DNA from: Oscillospiraceae bacterium
GTDB lineage: Bacteria; Bacillota; Clostridia; Oscillospirales; Ruminococcaceae
Direction: 5' to 3'
Assembly (NCBI GenBank): GCA_014796735.1
Contig: JAAVIG010000032.1
Location: forward strand, 1-12,708
DNA: 12,708 nt
This document shows, piece by piece, positions 6,450 to 12,708 of this stretch; positions within the stretch are counted from its first letter, which is position 1, and every line of letters begins with the position of its first letter. The translations under genes and the position numbers were made by a program. Below the pieces are notes generated by a model. That model was not told the origin of the DNA, made no database searches, and saw only the letters and a list, made by a program, of their open reading frames with translations.

Positions 6450-8132
6450 CTAAATATTTAAGTGTTTCCTCCAGAACTCAAAAGAAGTGATCTCCGCGCT
6501 TCTTCGGATAAAATTACTCTGTACATTCCTATATTTAAAAAACAGCACAAAAGACTGCCCCAAAGCGCGGAAACCGTATTTAATAAACTTAGCAAAGCTG
6601 CGCTGCGTCAGGATTCCCTTATCTCCTCCAAGCTGATATTGAATAGCGGATTTTCTCAAAAAAGTATCCTCTGTTCCTATTCTGGAAAGCGGATATGCCT
6701 TAAGCTCTTTTTTCAGTGCAAACGTGGGTATTATGTGTCCGCCAAGCGTCAGTATCATTGCAGCGGTAATTTTATTGCATCTGGTATGCTCATCACTGCG
6801 CATTGATTCCTCCCATTCGGGAAGCTCGGACAGTGGAACAAGCTGCGGAACAAGCCGCGAAAGCTCTTGATTCAGCTTCTCCTCGTCTGTTTCAAGAAAA
6901 AAATCAACTCCATGCAGAAAGTCACGAACAGCCATAAAAACAATTTTGCAGTTGTCATAACGGTATAAAATCATCTGCTTCAGAATTTCAAACCAGAAGC
7001 GCTTCAGTGCTTTAAACGTGCCGTATTTTTTATGTACCGCATTTATTACAAGCTCATTACGGACGTTATAATAATACAGAACAAAGCTTGTTTTTCTGTC
7101 AAATGCCTCGTGGCGAACGCCTATCGCGTTCATTGTTATAATTTCGGTTCCCAAATTTTTTCTGAGACCGTATTCAATATCATCACCTTTGATAAAAAAG
7201 GGAAACGGCAGTCCGTTTTCTGTAACGGAAATCGGCATACACAGCGTCCACCATGCGCTGTAATCCAAATTTGGATTGTCCAGATTATCAAGCAGATTTT
7301 TTTGTTCGCGCAAATCAATTTTGTGCTTGTGGCTCGTCAGTTCTCCGTTCCACTGCGCGCCAAGCTCAAATTGCTCCCAAGGTTTATCCAGCGGAAACAT
7401 TCCCGTGCCGAACCAGCTTTTTGAAAATTTATTTGTAAGCAAGGATATAAAAACCGTTATCTGCTCCAGTGTCTGAGGGAAAAACTCCACGTCATCGTCC
7501 ATAAGTATAATGTGGGAAAATCCGCCGTCACGCGCTTCAATAAGCCCTCTTGTAAATCCGCCGCTTCCTCCGTAATTTTTATTGGGAAGAATTTTGATAA
7601 ATTCGTCGGAGAGCGTAGTATCAAGAGTTTTTCCGTTGTCCACAACAAAAGCTCCGTTGATAAAGCTGAATTTATAATTACGAAGCAATTCAATGTTTTT
7701 CAGCACATACTGCTCCCGCCTATATGTACAGATCGAAGTACATACGTTTATCCCGTCCGGCTCACATTCCGCGCAATAATCCCCCGCGATAAACTCAAAG
7801 CCGGTTATTGCGGTTATTTTCGGATAGAGAAATCCGTTTGGAGGAAGTGCGGAAAAGTCAACCGATAATTCGGCGGAACTTTCCGCCTGCGTTTCGCAGA
7901 TTATTTTTTCTTCACCGTCAAAAACGCACATCGCAATCTCCGCTTTTCCATTGAATTTGCACGAAAAGGTTATGGAGCTTACTCGTGTATAATCACGGTA
8001 TTTTGTATAAGAAAAGCTGTTGAAATATGTGTCAAAGGATAATTTTTCCCCGCTTTTCAACAACGTCTTGCCACGATAAAACATTGTTTCATCAATATTA
8101 TTCTGCGAAAAAATTATTTCCTGCAATTTCAT
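6450..8132 (-). CDS. GlfT2-like galactofuranosyltransferase (GT2 family)
   Basis: Predicted to transfer galactofuranose from UDP-Galf onto a growing glycan at the cytoplasmic membrane face. From the ATG at 8132 it is 560 aa. An N-terminal beta-rich domain (about 1-125) precedes a GT-A fold. NYGGSGGFTRG at 186-196 and MDDDVEF with the metal-binding Asp triad at 212-214 are typical of GlfT2 relatives, as are WWTLCMP at 294-300, the acidic GDDIEYGLR at 316-324 (candidate catalytic base) and H341. The remainder to 560 is probably helical and membrane-associated. UDP-galactopyranose mutase, which makes the donor, is encoded immediately upstream, 26 bases away, which strongly supports the assignment. 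A GTG at 8141 is in frame but lies inside the Shine-Dalgarno site, so I reject it as the start. Linkage and acceptor cannot be read from sequence. Confidence 0.88.
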   Translation of the reverse strand: MKLQEIIFSQNNIDETMFYRGKTLLKSGEKLSFDTYFNSFSYTKYRDYTRVSSITFSCKFNGKAEIAMCVFDGEEKIICETQAESSAELSVDFSALPPNGFLYPKITAITGFEFIAGDYCAECEPDGINVCTSICTYRREQYVLKNIELLRNYKFSFINGAFVVDNGKTLDTTLSDEFIKILPNKNYGGSGGFTRGLIEARDGGFSHIILMDDDVEFFPQTLEQITVFISLLTNKFSKSWFGTGMFPLDKPWEQFELGAQWNGELTSHKHKIDLREQKNLLDNLDNPNLDYSAWWTLCMPISVTENGLPFPFFIKGDDIEYGLRKNLGTEIITMNAIGVRHEAFDRKTSFVLYYYNVRNELVINAVHKKYGTFKALKRFWFEILKQMILYRYDNCKIVFMAVRDFLHGVDFFLETDEEKLNQELSRLVPQLVPLSELPEWEESMRSDEHTRCNKITAAMILTLGGHIIPTFALKKELKAYPLSRIGTEDTFLRKSAIQYQLGGDKGILTQRSFAKFIKYGFRALGQSFVLFFKYRNVQSNFIRRSAEITSFEFWRKHLNI

Positions 8133-8137
8133 ACTTC

Positions 8138-8144
8138 TCACCTC
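8138..8144 (-). promoter_or_regulatory. Ribosome binding site of the galactofuranosyltransferase gene (GAGGTGA)
   Basis: Read on the minus strand, GAGGTGA ends five bases before the ATG at 8132. It is a long match to the anti-Shine-Dalgarno sequence and selects that ATG over the in-frame GTG at 8141-8139, which it contains. Confidence 0.75.
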
Positions 8145-8158
8145 GCTTCACAGTACAG

Positions 8159-9247
8159 CTATCCCTCGGAATTAACCGTAGCCAGTGCCGCGCGGATAAC
8201 CTTATCCATATCATAATATCTGTACTGCCCCAGCCTTCCGCCGAAAATAACATCGGGACGTGTCTGCGCAAGTGCCTTGTATCGCTCAAAAAGCATACTG
8301 TTTTTTTCATCGTTAATGGGATAGTACGGTTCGGAGCCGAGCTTCCATTCCGCGGAATATTCGCGGCTTATAACGGTCTTTGGCTGAACTCCGAACTCGA
8401 AATGCTTATGCTCGATTATTCTGGTGTAAGGAACATCCGCGGAGGTGTAATTTATTACCGCGTTACCCTGATAATTTTCCTCGTCAAGTATTTCATTTTC
8501 AAATCTTACCGAACGGTACTCCAACGCGCCGAATTTATAATCAAAGAACTCATCGATGCAGCCCGTATAAAGAGTTTTTTTCGCAATTTTTTCATCGCGA
8601 ATATCGCTGTAATCCGTGTTCAGTTTTATTTCAATCCCATTAAGCAGCTTCTCAAAAATCTGCGTATATCCGCCGTTCGGGACACCTTGATACTTATCGT
8701 TAAAATAGTTGTTATCAAAAGTAAACCTCAGAGGCAGACGGTTTATTATAAAGGCGGGAAGCTCACTGCATTTCCGTCCCCACTGCTTTTCGGTATAGCC
8801 CTTGATCAGCTTTTCGTAAACATCGGTTCCTACAAGCGACAATGCCTGTTCCTCAAGATTTTTTGGTTCGGAAATATTCAGCTCGGCTATCTGTTTTTTT
8901 ATAATTCTCTTTGCCTCCTCCGGGGTTTTTATGCCCCACATTTTGGAAAAGGTATTCATGTTGAAGGGAAGGTTGTACAACTCGTCTTTATACACCGCAA
9001 CGGGGGAGTTGATATAGCTGTTGAATTCGGCAAATTGATTTACATATCTCCATATTTCTCTGTCGGAGGTGTGAAAGATGTGAGCGCCGTATTTATGAAC
9101 ATTTATTCCTTCAACCCGCTCTGTATAGCAGTTTCCGCCGATATGAGCACGTTTGTCTATTACCAGGCATTTCCTGCCTTTTGTATTCATTTCATACGCA
9201 AAAACAGTCCCAAACAAACCCGCGCCGACAATAAGGTAATCATACAT
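8159..9247 (-). CDS. glf: UDP-galactopyranose mutase
   Basis: A flavoenzyme that interconverts UDP-galactopyranose and UDP-galactofuranose, the only known route to the Galf donor. From the ATG at 9247 it is 362 aa, the usual Glf length. The FAD-binding GAGLFG is at 8-13, the acidic end of the second strand at D31, IGGNC at 36-40, and the flavin-contacting HKYGAHIFHT at 51-60. YTEKQWG follows at 151-157, the substrate region NRLPLRF (R170, R174) at 169-175, and the C-terminal GGRLGQYRYYDMD at 336-348. The frame is open 37 codons further upstream, but those codons read the previous gene out of frame and carry no Glf features; GGAGG at 9256-9260 fixes the start. It overlaps the DUF4422 gene by eight bases, implying coupled translation. 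Confidence 0.96.
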   Translation of the reverse strand: MYDYLIVGAGLFGTVFAYEMNTKGRKCLVIDKRAHIGGNCYTERVEGINVHKYGAHIFHTSDREIWRYVNQFAEFNSYINSPVAVYKDELYNLPFNMNTFSKMWGIKTPEEAKRIIKKQIAELNISEPKNLEEQALSLVGTDVYEKLIKGYTEKQWGRKCSELPAFIINRLPLRFTFDNNYFNDKYQGVPNGGYTQIFEKLLNGIEIKLNTDYSDIRDEKIAKKTLYTGCIDEFFDYKFGALEYRSVRFENEILDEENYQGNAVINYTSADVPYTRIIEHKHFEFGVQPKTVISREYSAEWKLGSEPYYPINDEKNSMLFERYKALAQTRPDVIFGGRLGQYRYYDMDKVIRAALATVNSEG

Positions 9248-10112
9248 TTTGTTTTCCTCCGAGAGCTTTAACAATTCTCTTTGCGGTAAATCGCCTTTTG
9301 CTTTCGGGCGGAAACAGCGTATAGCTGATTCTTTTTTTAACCGAGCTGCCGGCATCAAGCCGCGGAAGTTCCTTTATTTTTGCGCCGTTTTCCCTGCAAT
9401 ATGTGATATATATTCCGGTAAAAATTTCCCCGAGATACCCGTCAGTTCTGTCGGATTGAAAATTTCCGTGCTTTTTTTTACGGCAGTCAAACTCTTTCAG
9501 AGCATCAAAAAGAATTTCGCAGTATTCAAGAAAATGCGCCTTATCCATAATAAACATATTGCAGAAAAACTGCCTGTTTTGTGATAGATATTTTTTTGCG
9601 GTATCGGTCAGCCGCGGCACTTTTTCAGCTAATATCTCAAGAAACAGATGTAAATCTTCGGCATAATGATATTTTGAGGTACAATAATGCTTGCCCGCGG
9701 AAATGCCCATATCCTCACTATTCGGAGCAATTATTTCATATGCGGAAACAAGTTCGCGCCAGTAATCCTCATCTCTGAGAAGAAGCTTTCGTTTTTTTTC
9801 GGATAACTCTCCTTTTGTGATATAAGGACGTCCCGTGCAGCCATCAGCCGCAAAAAAGCGGCGATAGTGGCAGAAGCCGTAATAATCCGCATCAATATTT
9901 TTCCATGCGTAATAATGAGCTGTAAGTTCACAGTATTCACGGTTTTTGTGGGAAATATTATCACCGGCATTATCACGGCATATTCCGTCTATTGGCGGAT
10001 TCAGTGCCGCTCCGCATTGTATCGGTTCGCACAGAGGAGGCACTGTTTCGTACTGTTTATGACAGCACATGAATATTATTATCTTGTTCTTTTTGCTTAC
10101 AGCTGTACTCAT
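9240..10112 (-). CDS. DUF4422-domain protein, putative glycosyltransferase
   Basis: The 290 aa protein matches the DUF4422 family pattern as I know it. EYCELTAHYYAWKN is at 59-72 and DYYGFCHYRRFF at 76-87, and the later NMFIMDK (185-191) and RTDGYLGEIFTGIYI (222-236) are also typical. DUF4422 proteins are common in capsule and O-antigen-like loci and are thought to be glycosyltransferases; donor and acceptor are generally unknown. No transmembrane segment is apparent, so it is probably cytosolic or membrane-peripheral. Its start is four bases after the ATPase gene stop, and its end overlaps the glf start by eight bases. This placement suggests it builds part of the Galf-containing glycan, perhaps the acceptor on which the galactofuranosyltransferase acts; that role is inference. 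Confidence 0.85.
   Translation of the reverse strand: MSTAVSKKNKIIIFMCCHKQYETVPPLCEPIQCGAALNPPIDGICRDNAGDNISHKNREYCELTAHYYAWKNIDADYYGFCHYRRFFAADGCTGRPYITKGELSEKKRKLLLRDEDYWRELVSAYEIIAPNSEDMGISAGKHYCTSKYHYAEDLHLFLEILAEKVPRLTDTAKKYLSQNRQFFCNMFIMDKAHFLEYCEILFDALKEFDCRKKKHGNFQSDRTDGYLGEIFTGIYITYCRENGAKIKELPRLDAGSSVKKRISYTLFPPESKRRFTAKRIVKALGGKQNV
9256..9260 (-). promoter_or_regulatory. Ribosome binding site of glf (GGAGG)
   Basis: On the minus strand GGAGG lies eight bases before the ATG at 9247, embedded in the last codons of the upstream DUF4422 gene. It decides between this start and the longer in-frame extension to 9358. Confidence 0.8.
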
Positions 10113-10116
10113 TTTT

Positions 10117-10878
10117 TTACTTTATTTCCGGAATGACTCCGGTTTTCAGGAACTCTTCGTATTTATCACAAATCAATCCGGTTTCATCAAAGGCTATCTG
10201 TTTTCCGTGGTCAAGCCAAAGCACCTTATTGCACATTCTGCGCACTTGAGCAATCGAATGGGAAACAAGAATAGTTGCTTTACCGTTACGAATTATTTCC
10301 TTCATTTTTTCCTCGCTCTTTTCGCGGAACGCTCCGTCGCCAACGGAAAGCACCTCGTCAAGAATAAGTATCTCAGGCTCAACCATACTCGCAATGGAAA
10401 ACGCGATCCTTGATTTCATACCGCTGGATAACTGCTTAAAGGGACGCTGTTCAAACTCCTTTAATCCCGAAAATTCAAGTATTTCGGGATATTTTTTATC
10501 CATAAACTCACGTGTATATCCAAGCATTGCTCCGCGGAGATACGCGTTTTCCTTAAGGTTCAGGTCACCGTCAAAGCCGCTTCCCAGCTCAAGCAGTGCC
10601 GCGACCTTTCCGTTAACCTTTACCGTACCCGTCGATGGCTTCATGATTTGCGTAATGACTTTAAGCAATGTGGATTTTCCCGCGCCGTTCTTGCCGATTA
10701 TCCCCAGCATATCTCCCTGCTTCATAACAAAGGAAACGCCGTTCACCGCCATGAATGACTGCACCTGATAATTGCCTGTGAGCTTTTTCATGAAAAACTC
10801 TTTCAGACCTATATTACGCAGATCTCCCACAAGGTATTTTACCGAAACATTTTTTACTTCTATTACATAATTGCTCAT
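10117..10878 (-). CDS. Polysaccharide/teichoic-acid-type ABC exporter, ATP-binding subunit (Wzt/TagH family)
   Basis: The nucleotide-binding subunit that powers export of a lipid-linked glycan across the membrane with the permease encoded just upstream. Walker A GKNGAGKST is at 62-70, the ABC signature LSSGM at 150-154, Walker B ILILDE at 170-175 with catalytic E175, SVGD just after it, and the switch histidine H207. The LELGSGFDGDLNLKEN segment (96-110) is typical of the O-antigen/teichoic-acid exporter subfamily. At 253 aa it has only the ATPase domain: the extra C-terminal carbohydrate-binding domain of Klebsiella- or E. coli O9a-type Wzt proteins is absent, so export need not depend on recognition of a chain-end cap. 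A GGGGAAGAG sits just before the ATG. It starts 12 bases after the permease stop. Confidence 0.93.
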   Translation of the reverse strand: MSNYVIEVKNVSVKYLVGDLRNIGLKEFFMKKLTGNYQVQSFMAVNGVSFVMKQGDMLGIIGKNGAGKSTLLKVITQIMKPSTGTVKVNGKVAALLELGSGFDGDLNLKENAYLRGAMLGYTREFMDKKYPEILEFSGLKEFEQRPFKQLSSGMKSRIAFSIASMVEPEILILDEVLSVGDGAFREKSEEKMKEIIRNGKATILVSHSIAQVRRMCNKVLWLDHGKQIAFDETGLICDKYEEFLKTGVIPEIK

Positions 10879-10890
10879 ACTCTTCCCCGA

Positions 10891-11670
10891 TCAGATGTAA
10901 TATAAAAATTTATAATTCTTCTTTTTATAGATAACTAATCCAATGATCAACACCACAATTGCGTATGCTGCCGCCAGCAAATGGAACGACGGCTGCGGTA
11001 TTGTTGCCTCAAGAATAATCTTACGAAAATATCTTATATAAACGTAAATAGGATTGAGGTAGAACAGATACTGTTTTTGCTGTGTGTATGCGTCGATGGA
11101 ATAAAATATTGCGGACACATACATCAGCAGCATTGTGAAAATATCGTACAGATATTTCATATCACGGAACATCAGATACAGTGCCGACAATATAAACCCC
11201 ATGCCAAGATTGAATACAACAAGGCAGCCGATTGGGTATAAAAGCAATATGAATTTCCACGTAAAGGTAACTCCGTCAATTATGCAGAAAATGAACAGCA
11301 CTATAATATTTATTCCGAAGTTTATAAGCGACGAAACGTTTTTTGACAACACAAACATATATTTCGGAACGTTCACTTTGGAGAAAATCCCCGCGTTATT
11401 GTACAGTGCGGTCATACTTGAGCCGGTTGATTCCTTGAAGAAGCTGAACAGTAGATTTCCGCAGAACATATAGATGATATAATGATCCATTGTTCTGCCG
11501 AAAAACTGCGTGAATACCAGTGCCATTACGCCTAATGTCATAAGTGGCCCCAGCACACTCCACAGCATTCCTAGAACAGTGCGCTTGTATTTTTGTGTGA
11601 AATCGCGTTTTACCAGTTCCTCGAAAAGGAAGCGGTATTGTTTGGCTTTTAAAATTATTTTTTTTCTCAT
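10891..11670 (-). CDS. Polysaccharide ABC exporter permease (Wzm/TagG, ABC-2 type)
   Basis: The membrane subunit of the exporter, 259 aa, with about six hydrophobic segments (roughly 34-57, 62-78, 110-132, 140-165, 176-193, 230-247). The amphipathic N-terminus with RDFTQKYKRTVLGMLWSVLGPL (22-43) is a hallmark of the Wzm/TagG/RfbA-permease group. The NPIYVYIRYFRKIIL segment (206-220) before the last helix is also conserved. It pairs with the ATPase encoded 12 bases downstream. The 86 bases before it, back to the preceding gene's stop, contain no convincing promoter: the best -10-like TATGAA lacks a good -35. It may be read from upstream or from a weak internal promoter. Its ribosome site is weak (GAAAGCG). 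Confidence 0.93.
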   Translation of the reverse strand: MRKKIILKAKQYRFLFEELVKRDFTQKYKRTVLGMLWSVLGPLMTLGVMALVFTQFFGRTMDHYIIYMFCGNLLFSFFKESTGSSMTALYNNAGIFSKVNVPKYMFVLSKNVSSLINFGINIIVLFIFCIIDGVTFTWKFILLLYPIGCLVVFNLGMGFILSALYLMFRDMKYLYDIFTMLLMYVSAIFYSIDAYTQQKQYLFYLNPIYVYIRYFRKIILEATIPQPSFHLLAAAYAIVVLIIGLVIYKKKNYKFLYYI

Positions 11671-11756
11671 TTTTTTACGCTTTCATCAGTACTTTACTTT
11701 TTGTGCATTTTCATAACTAAAGCTATTTTTTACATTGACTGTCTTGTTGATATCCA

Positions 11757-12708
11757 CTAAGACGTCTTCACAAATTTTACTATCTTTAAAGAGGTGTTTT
11801 CACTGACCTTTTCATATCCCGCATTTATATATTCCGATTCGCCAACGTTTTTGTAATGATGATAAACTACATAAATAGTATCATATTCAGTATAATCAAA
11901 ACCATAAACATGATGATTTATTGAATCTCTCTTGCCGTTTTTTGTTAAATAATATTCAAAACCGTTGTCGACATCATTAGTTCCATATACGATACAAATT
12001 GTAGAATCACAATATATATCGTTTTGTGACATCAAATTCTCGGCAGTATCTTTATAATTGTCACGAGTATCGGCTTGCTGATTCTGCCATGCTATAACAC
12101 ATGAAGATATGGCAAAAGCAAAAGTAAGAGTCAGAGAAACGACCTCTTCATACTTAAATACTAAATGTGAACCATTGCTTGTTTCTTTCTCTTCTCCTAC
12201 GTAAATAGGCAAAATATCAATTATCATATTGATCGCTATTCCAATAATCAATATAAAAAATACTATTATTGAAATAAAGTATCTGTTTACAAATACTGAA
12301 GTCGAACCCTTGGATACAATAATATTGATTAAAAATAAAAGTGCAGGCGTAGCGATAAAGACGAGTAATATATAATCATGTTTAAAATCAAATTTGGACT
12401 GTTTTACTTTTGAAAATAAACAACATACAATAAATACCAATCCTAAAATGAACAGAATAAATTGCCAATTGTTACCTCCACATAAAGTAAGAATAAATTC
12501 CAGTACTTTTTTTACTGTTATGCTCTGACCGTATTTCATACTACCGCCACTGTATGTTTGAAGGTAAGCAGTGAGGTTTTTGATCAGCCACCAAACACCG
12601 TATGCAGCCGGAAGTATAAATTCCAACAATCCCTTGACCTTAGCTTTTTTTGTAATAATCAGTACAAAATCAAAAATCATGATTATTCCGGCAGTTACCA
12701 GCCCGAAT
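11757..12708 (-). CDS. GT-C type membrane glycosyltransferase, C-terminal part (5' end beyond window)
   Basis: The frame stays open through the ATG at 12680 to the window edge, so this is the C-terminal part (at least 316 codons) of a larger protein. Numbered from that ATG, hydrophobic segments lie at about 1-10, 18-34, 73-90, 103-122, 133-157 and 180-198. They are followed by a hydrophilic tail of about 105 residues that probably sits outside the membrane. NRYFISIIVFFILI (132-145) resembles the (E/N)RYFxP segment seen in GT39/ArnT-like polyprenyl-phosphate-dependent glycosyltransferases. Such enzymes add sugars on the outer face, for example to decorate an exported glycan. The N-terminal catalytic acidic motif is not in view, so the family is tentative. 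The gene is AT-rich (12 of 60 G+C at 12361-12420), unlike the exporter genes after it. Confidence 0.55.
   Translation of the reverse strand, partial: FGLVTAGIIMIFDFVLIITKKAKVKGLLEFILPAAYGVWWLIKNLTAYLQTYSGGSMKYGQSITVKKVLEFILTLCGGNNWQFILFILGLVFIVCCLFSKVKQSKFDFKHDYILLVFIATPALLFLINIIVSKGSTSVFVNRYFISIIVFFILIIGIAINMIIDILPIYVGEEKETSNGSHLVFKYEEVVSLTLTFAFAISSCVIAWQNQQADTRDNYKDTAENLMSQNDIYCDSTICIVYGTNDVDNGFEYYLTKNGKRDSINHHVYGFDYTEYDTIYVVYHHYKNVGESEYINAGYEKVSENTSLKIVKFVKTS

Noticed and set aside
8133..8141. GTG start at 8141 for the galactofuranosyltransferase gene
   Set aside because: The GTG is part of the GAGGTGA ribosome site that serves the ATG at 8132.
8027..9271. Long plus-strand open frame of about 414 codons opposite glf and the start of the galactofuranosyltransferase gene
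   Set aside because: It lies antisense to two confidently identified genes, spans their boundary, has no recognisable domain and no convincing ribosome site; it is a by-product of codon usage on the other strand.
9248..9358. 37-codon N-terminal extension of glf
   Set aside because: It reads the DUF4422 gene out of frame, and the FAD-binding motif expected near the N-terminus of Glf begins just after the ATG at 9247, which has its own GGAGG.
11671..11756. Promoter before the exporter permease
   Set aside because: A TATGAA with a TCAATG 17 bases upstream can be found on the minus strand, but the match to consensus is too weak to annotate.
11759..11768. Perfect 10-bp palindrome AAGACGTCTT at the stop codon of the GT-C gene
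   Set aside because: Short palindromes of this size are expected by chance in 12.7 kb and it overlaps coding sequence; no second copy was noticed.

Overview
The window looks like part of a cell-surface polysaccharide locus from a moderately AT-rich Gram-positive anaerobe. I favour a gut-type Clostridia relative (Ruminococcaceae/Oscillospiraceae-like) from the protein flavour and strong GGAGG-type ribosome sites, but no marker gene here proves the taxon. Two gene blocks point at each other and meet at about 6.1-6.45 kb.

Left block, plus strand (1-6101): a multi-span membrane protein of unknown function whose reading frame runs into the next gene, then GDP-mannose 4,6-dehydratase (gmd), a GDP-L-fucose synthase-like reductase, mannose-1-phosphate guanylyltransferase with a C-terminal cupin (manC type), glucose-1-phosphate thymidylyltransferase (rfbA/rmlA) and dTDP-glucose 4,6-dehydratase (rfbB/rmlB). 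Together these make GDP-mannose, GDP-4-keto-6-deoxymannose, probably GDP-L-fucose, and dTDP-4-keto-6-deoxyglucose. The last three genes are linked by two ATGA stop/start overlaps. RmlC and RmlD, needed to finish dTDP-L-rhamnose, are not in the window.

Junction (6102-6449): no gene, but four consecutive inverted repeats, three of them perfect over 16-23 bp. The last two have related stems. This is the most unusual non-coding feature here.

Right block, minus strand (12708 down to 6450, in transcription order): the C-terminal part of a GT-C type membrane glycosyltransferase, an ABC-2 polysaccharide export permease (Wzm/TagG type), its ATPase (Wzt/TagH type, lacking the extra C-terminal glycan-binding domain), a DUF4422 putative glycosyltransferase, UDP-galactopyranose mutase (glf) and a GlfT2-like galactofuranosyltransferase. 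The last five are tightly packed and form a coherent module: make UDP-galactofuranose, add Galf to a glycan, and export the glycan by an ABC transporter.

Base composition is mosaic. The first membrane protein, the fucose synthase-like gene and the last GT-C gene are clearly AT-richer than the genes between them, as expected for a locus assembled by exchange. Nothing indicates a wholly new type of system. The points worth a second look are the hairpin array, the missing stop codon before gmd, and the compact Galf module.
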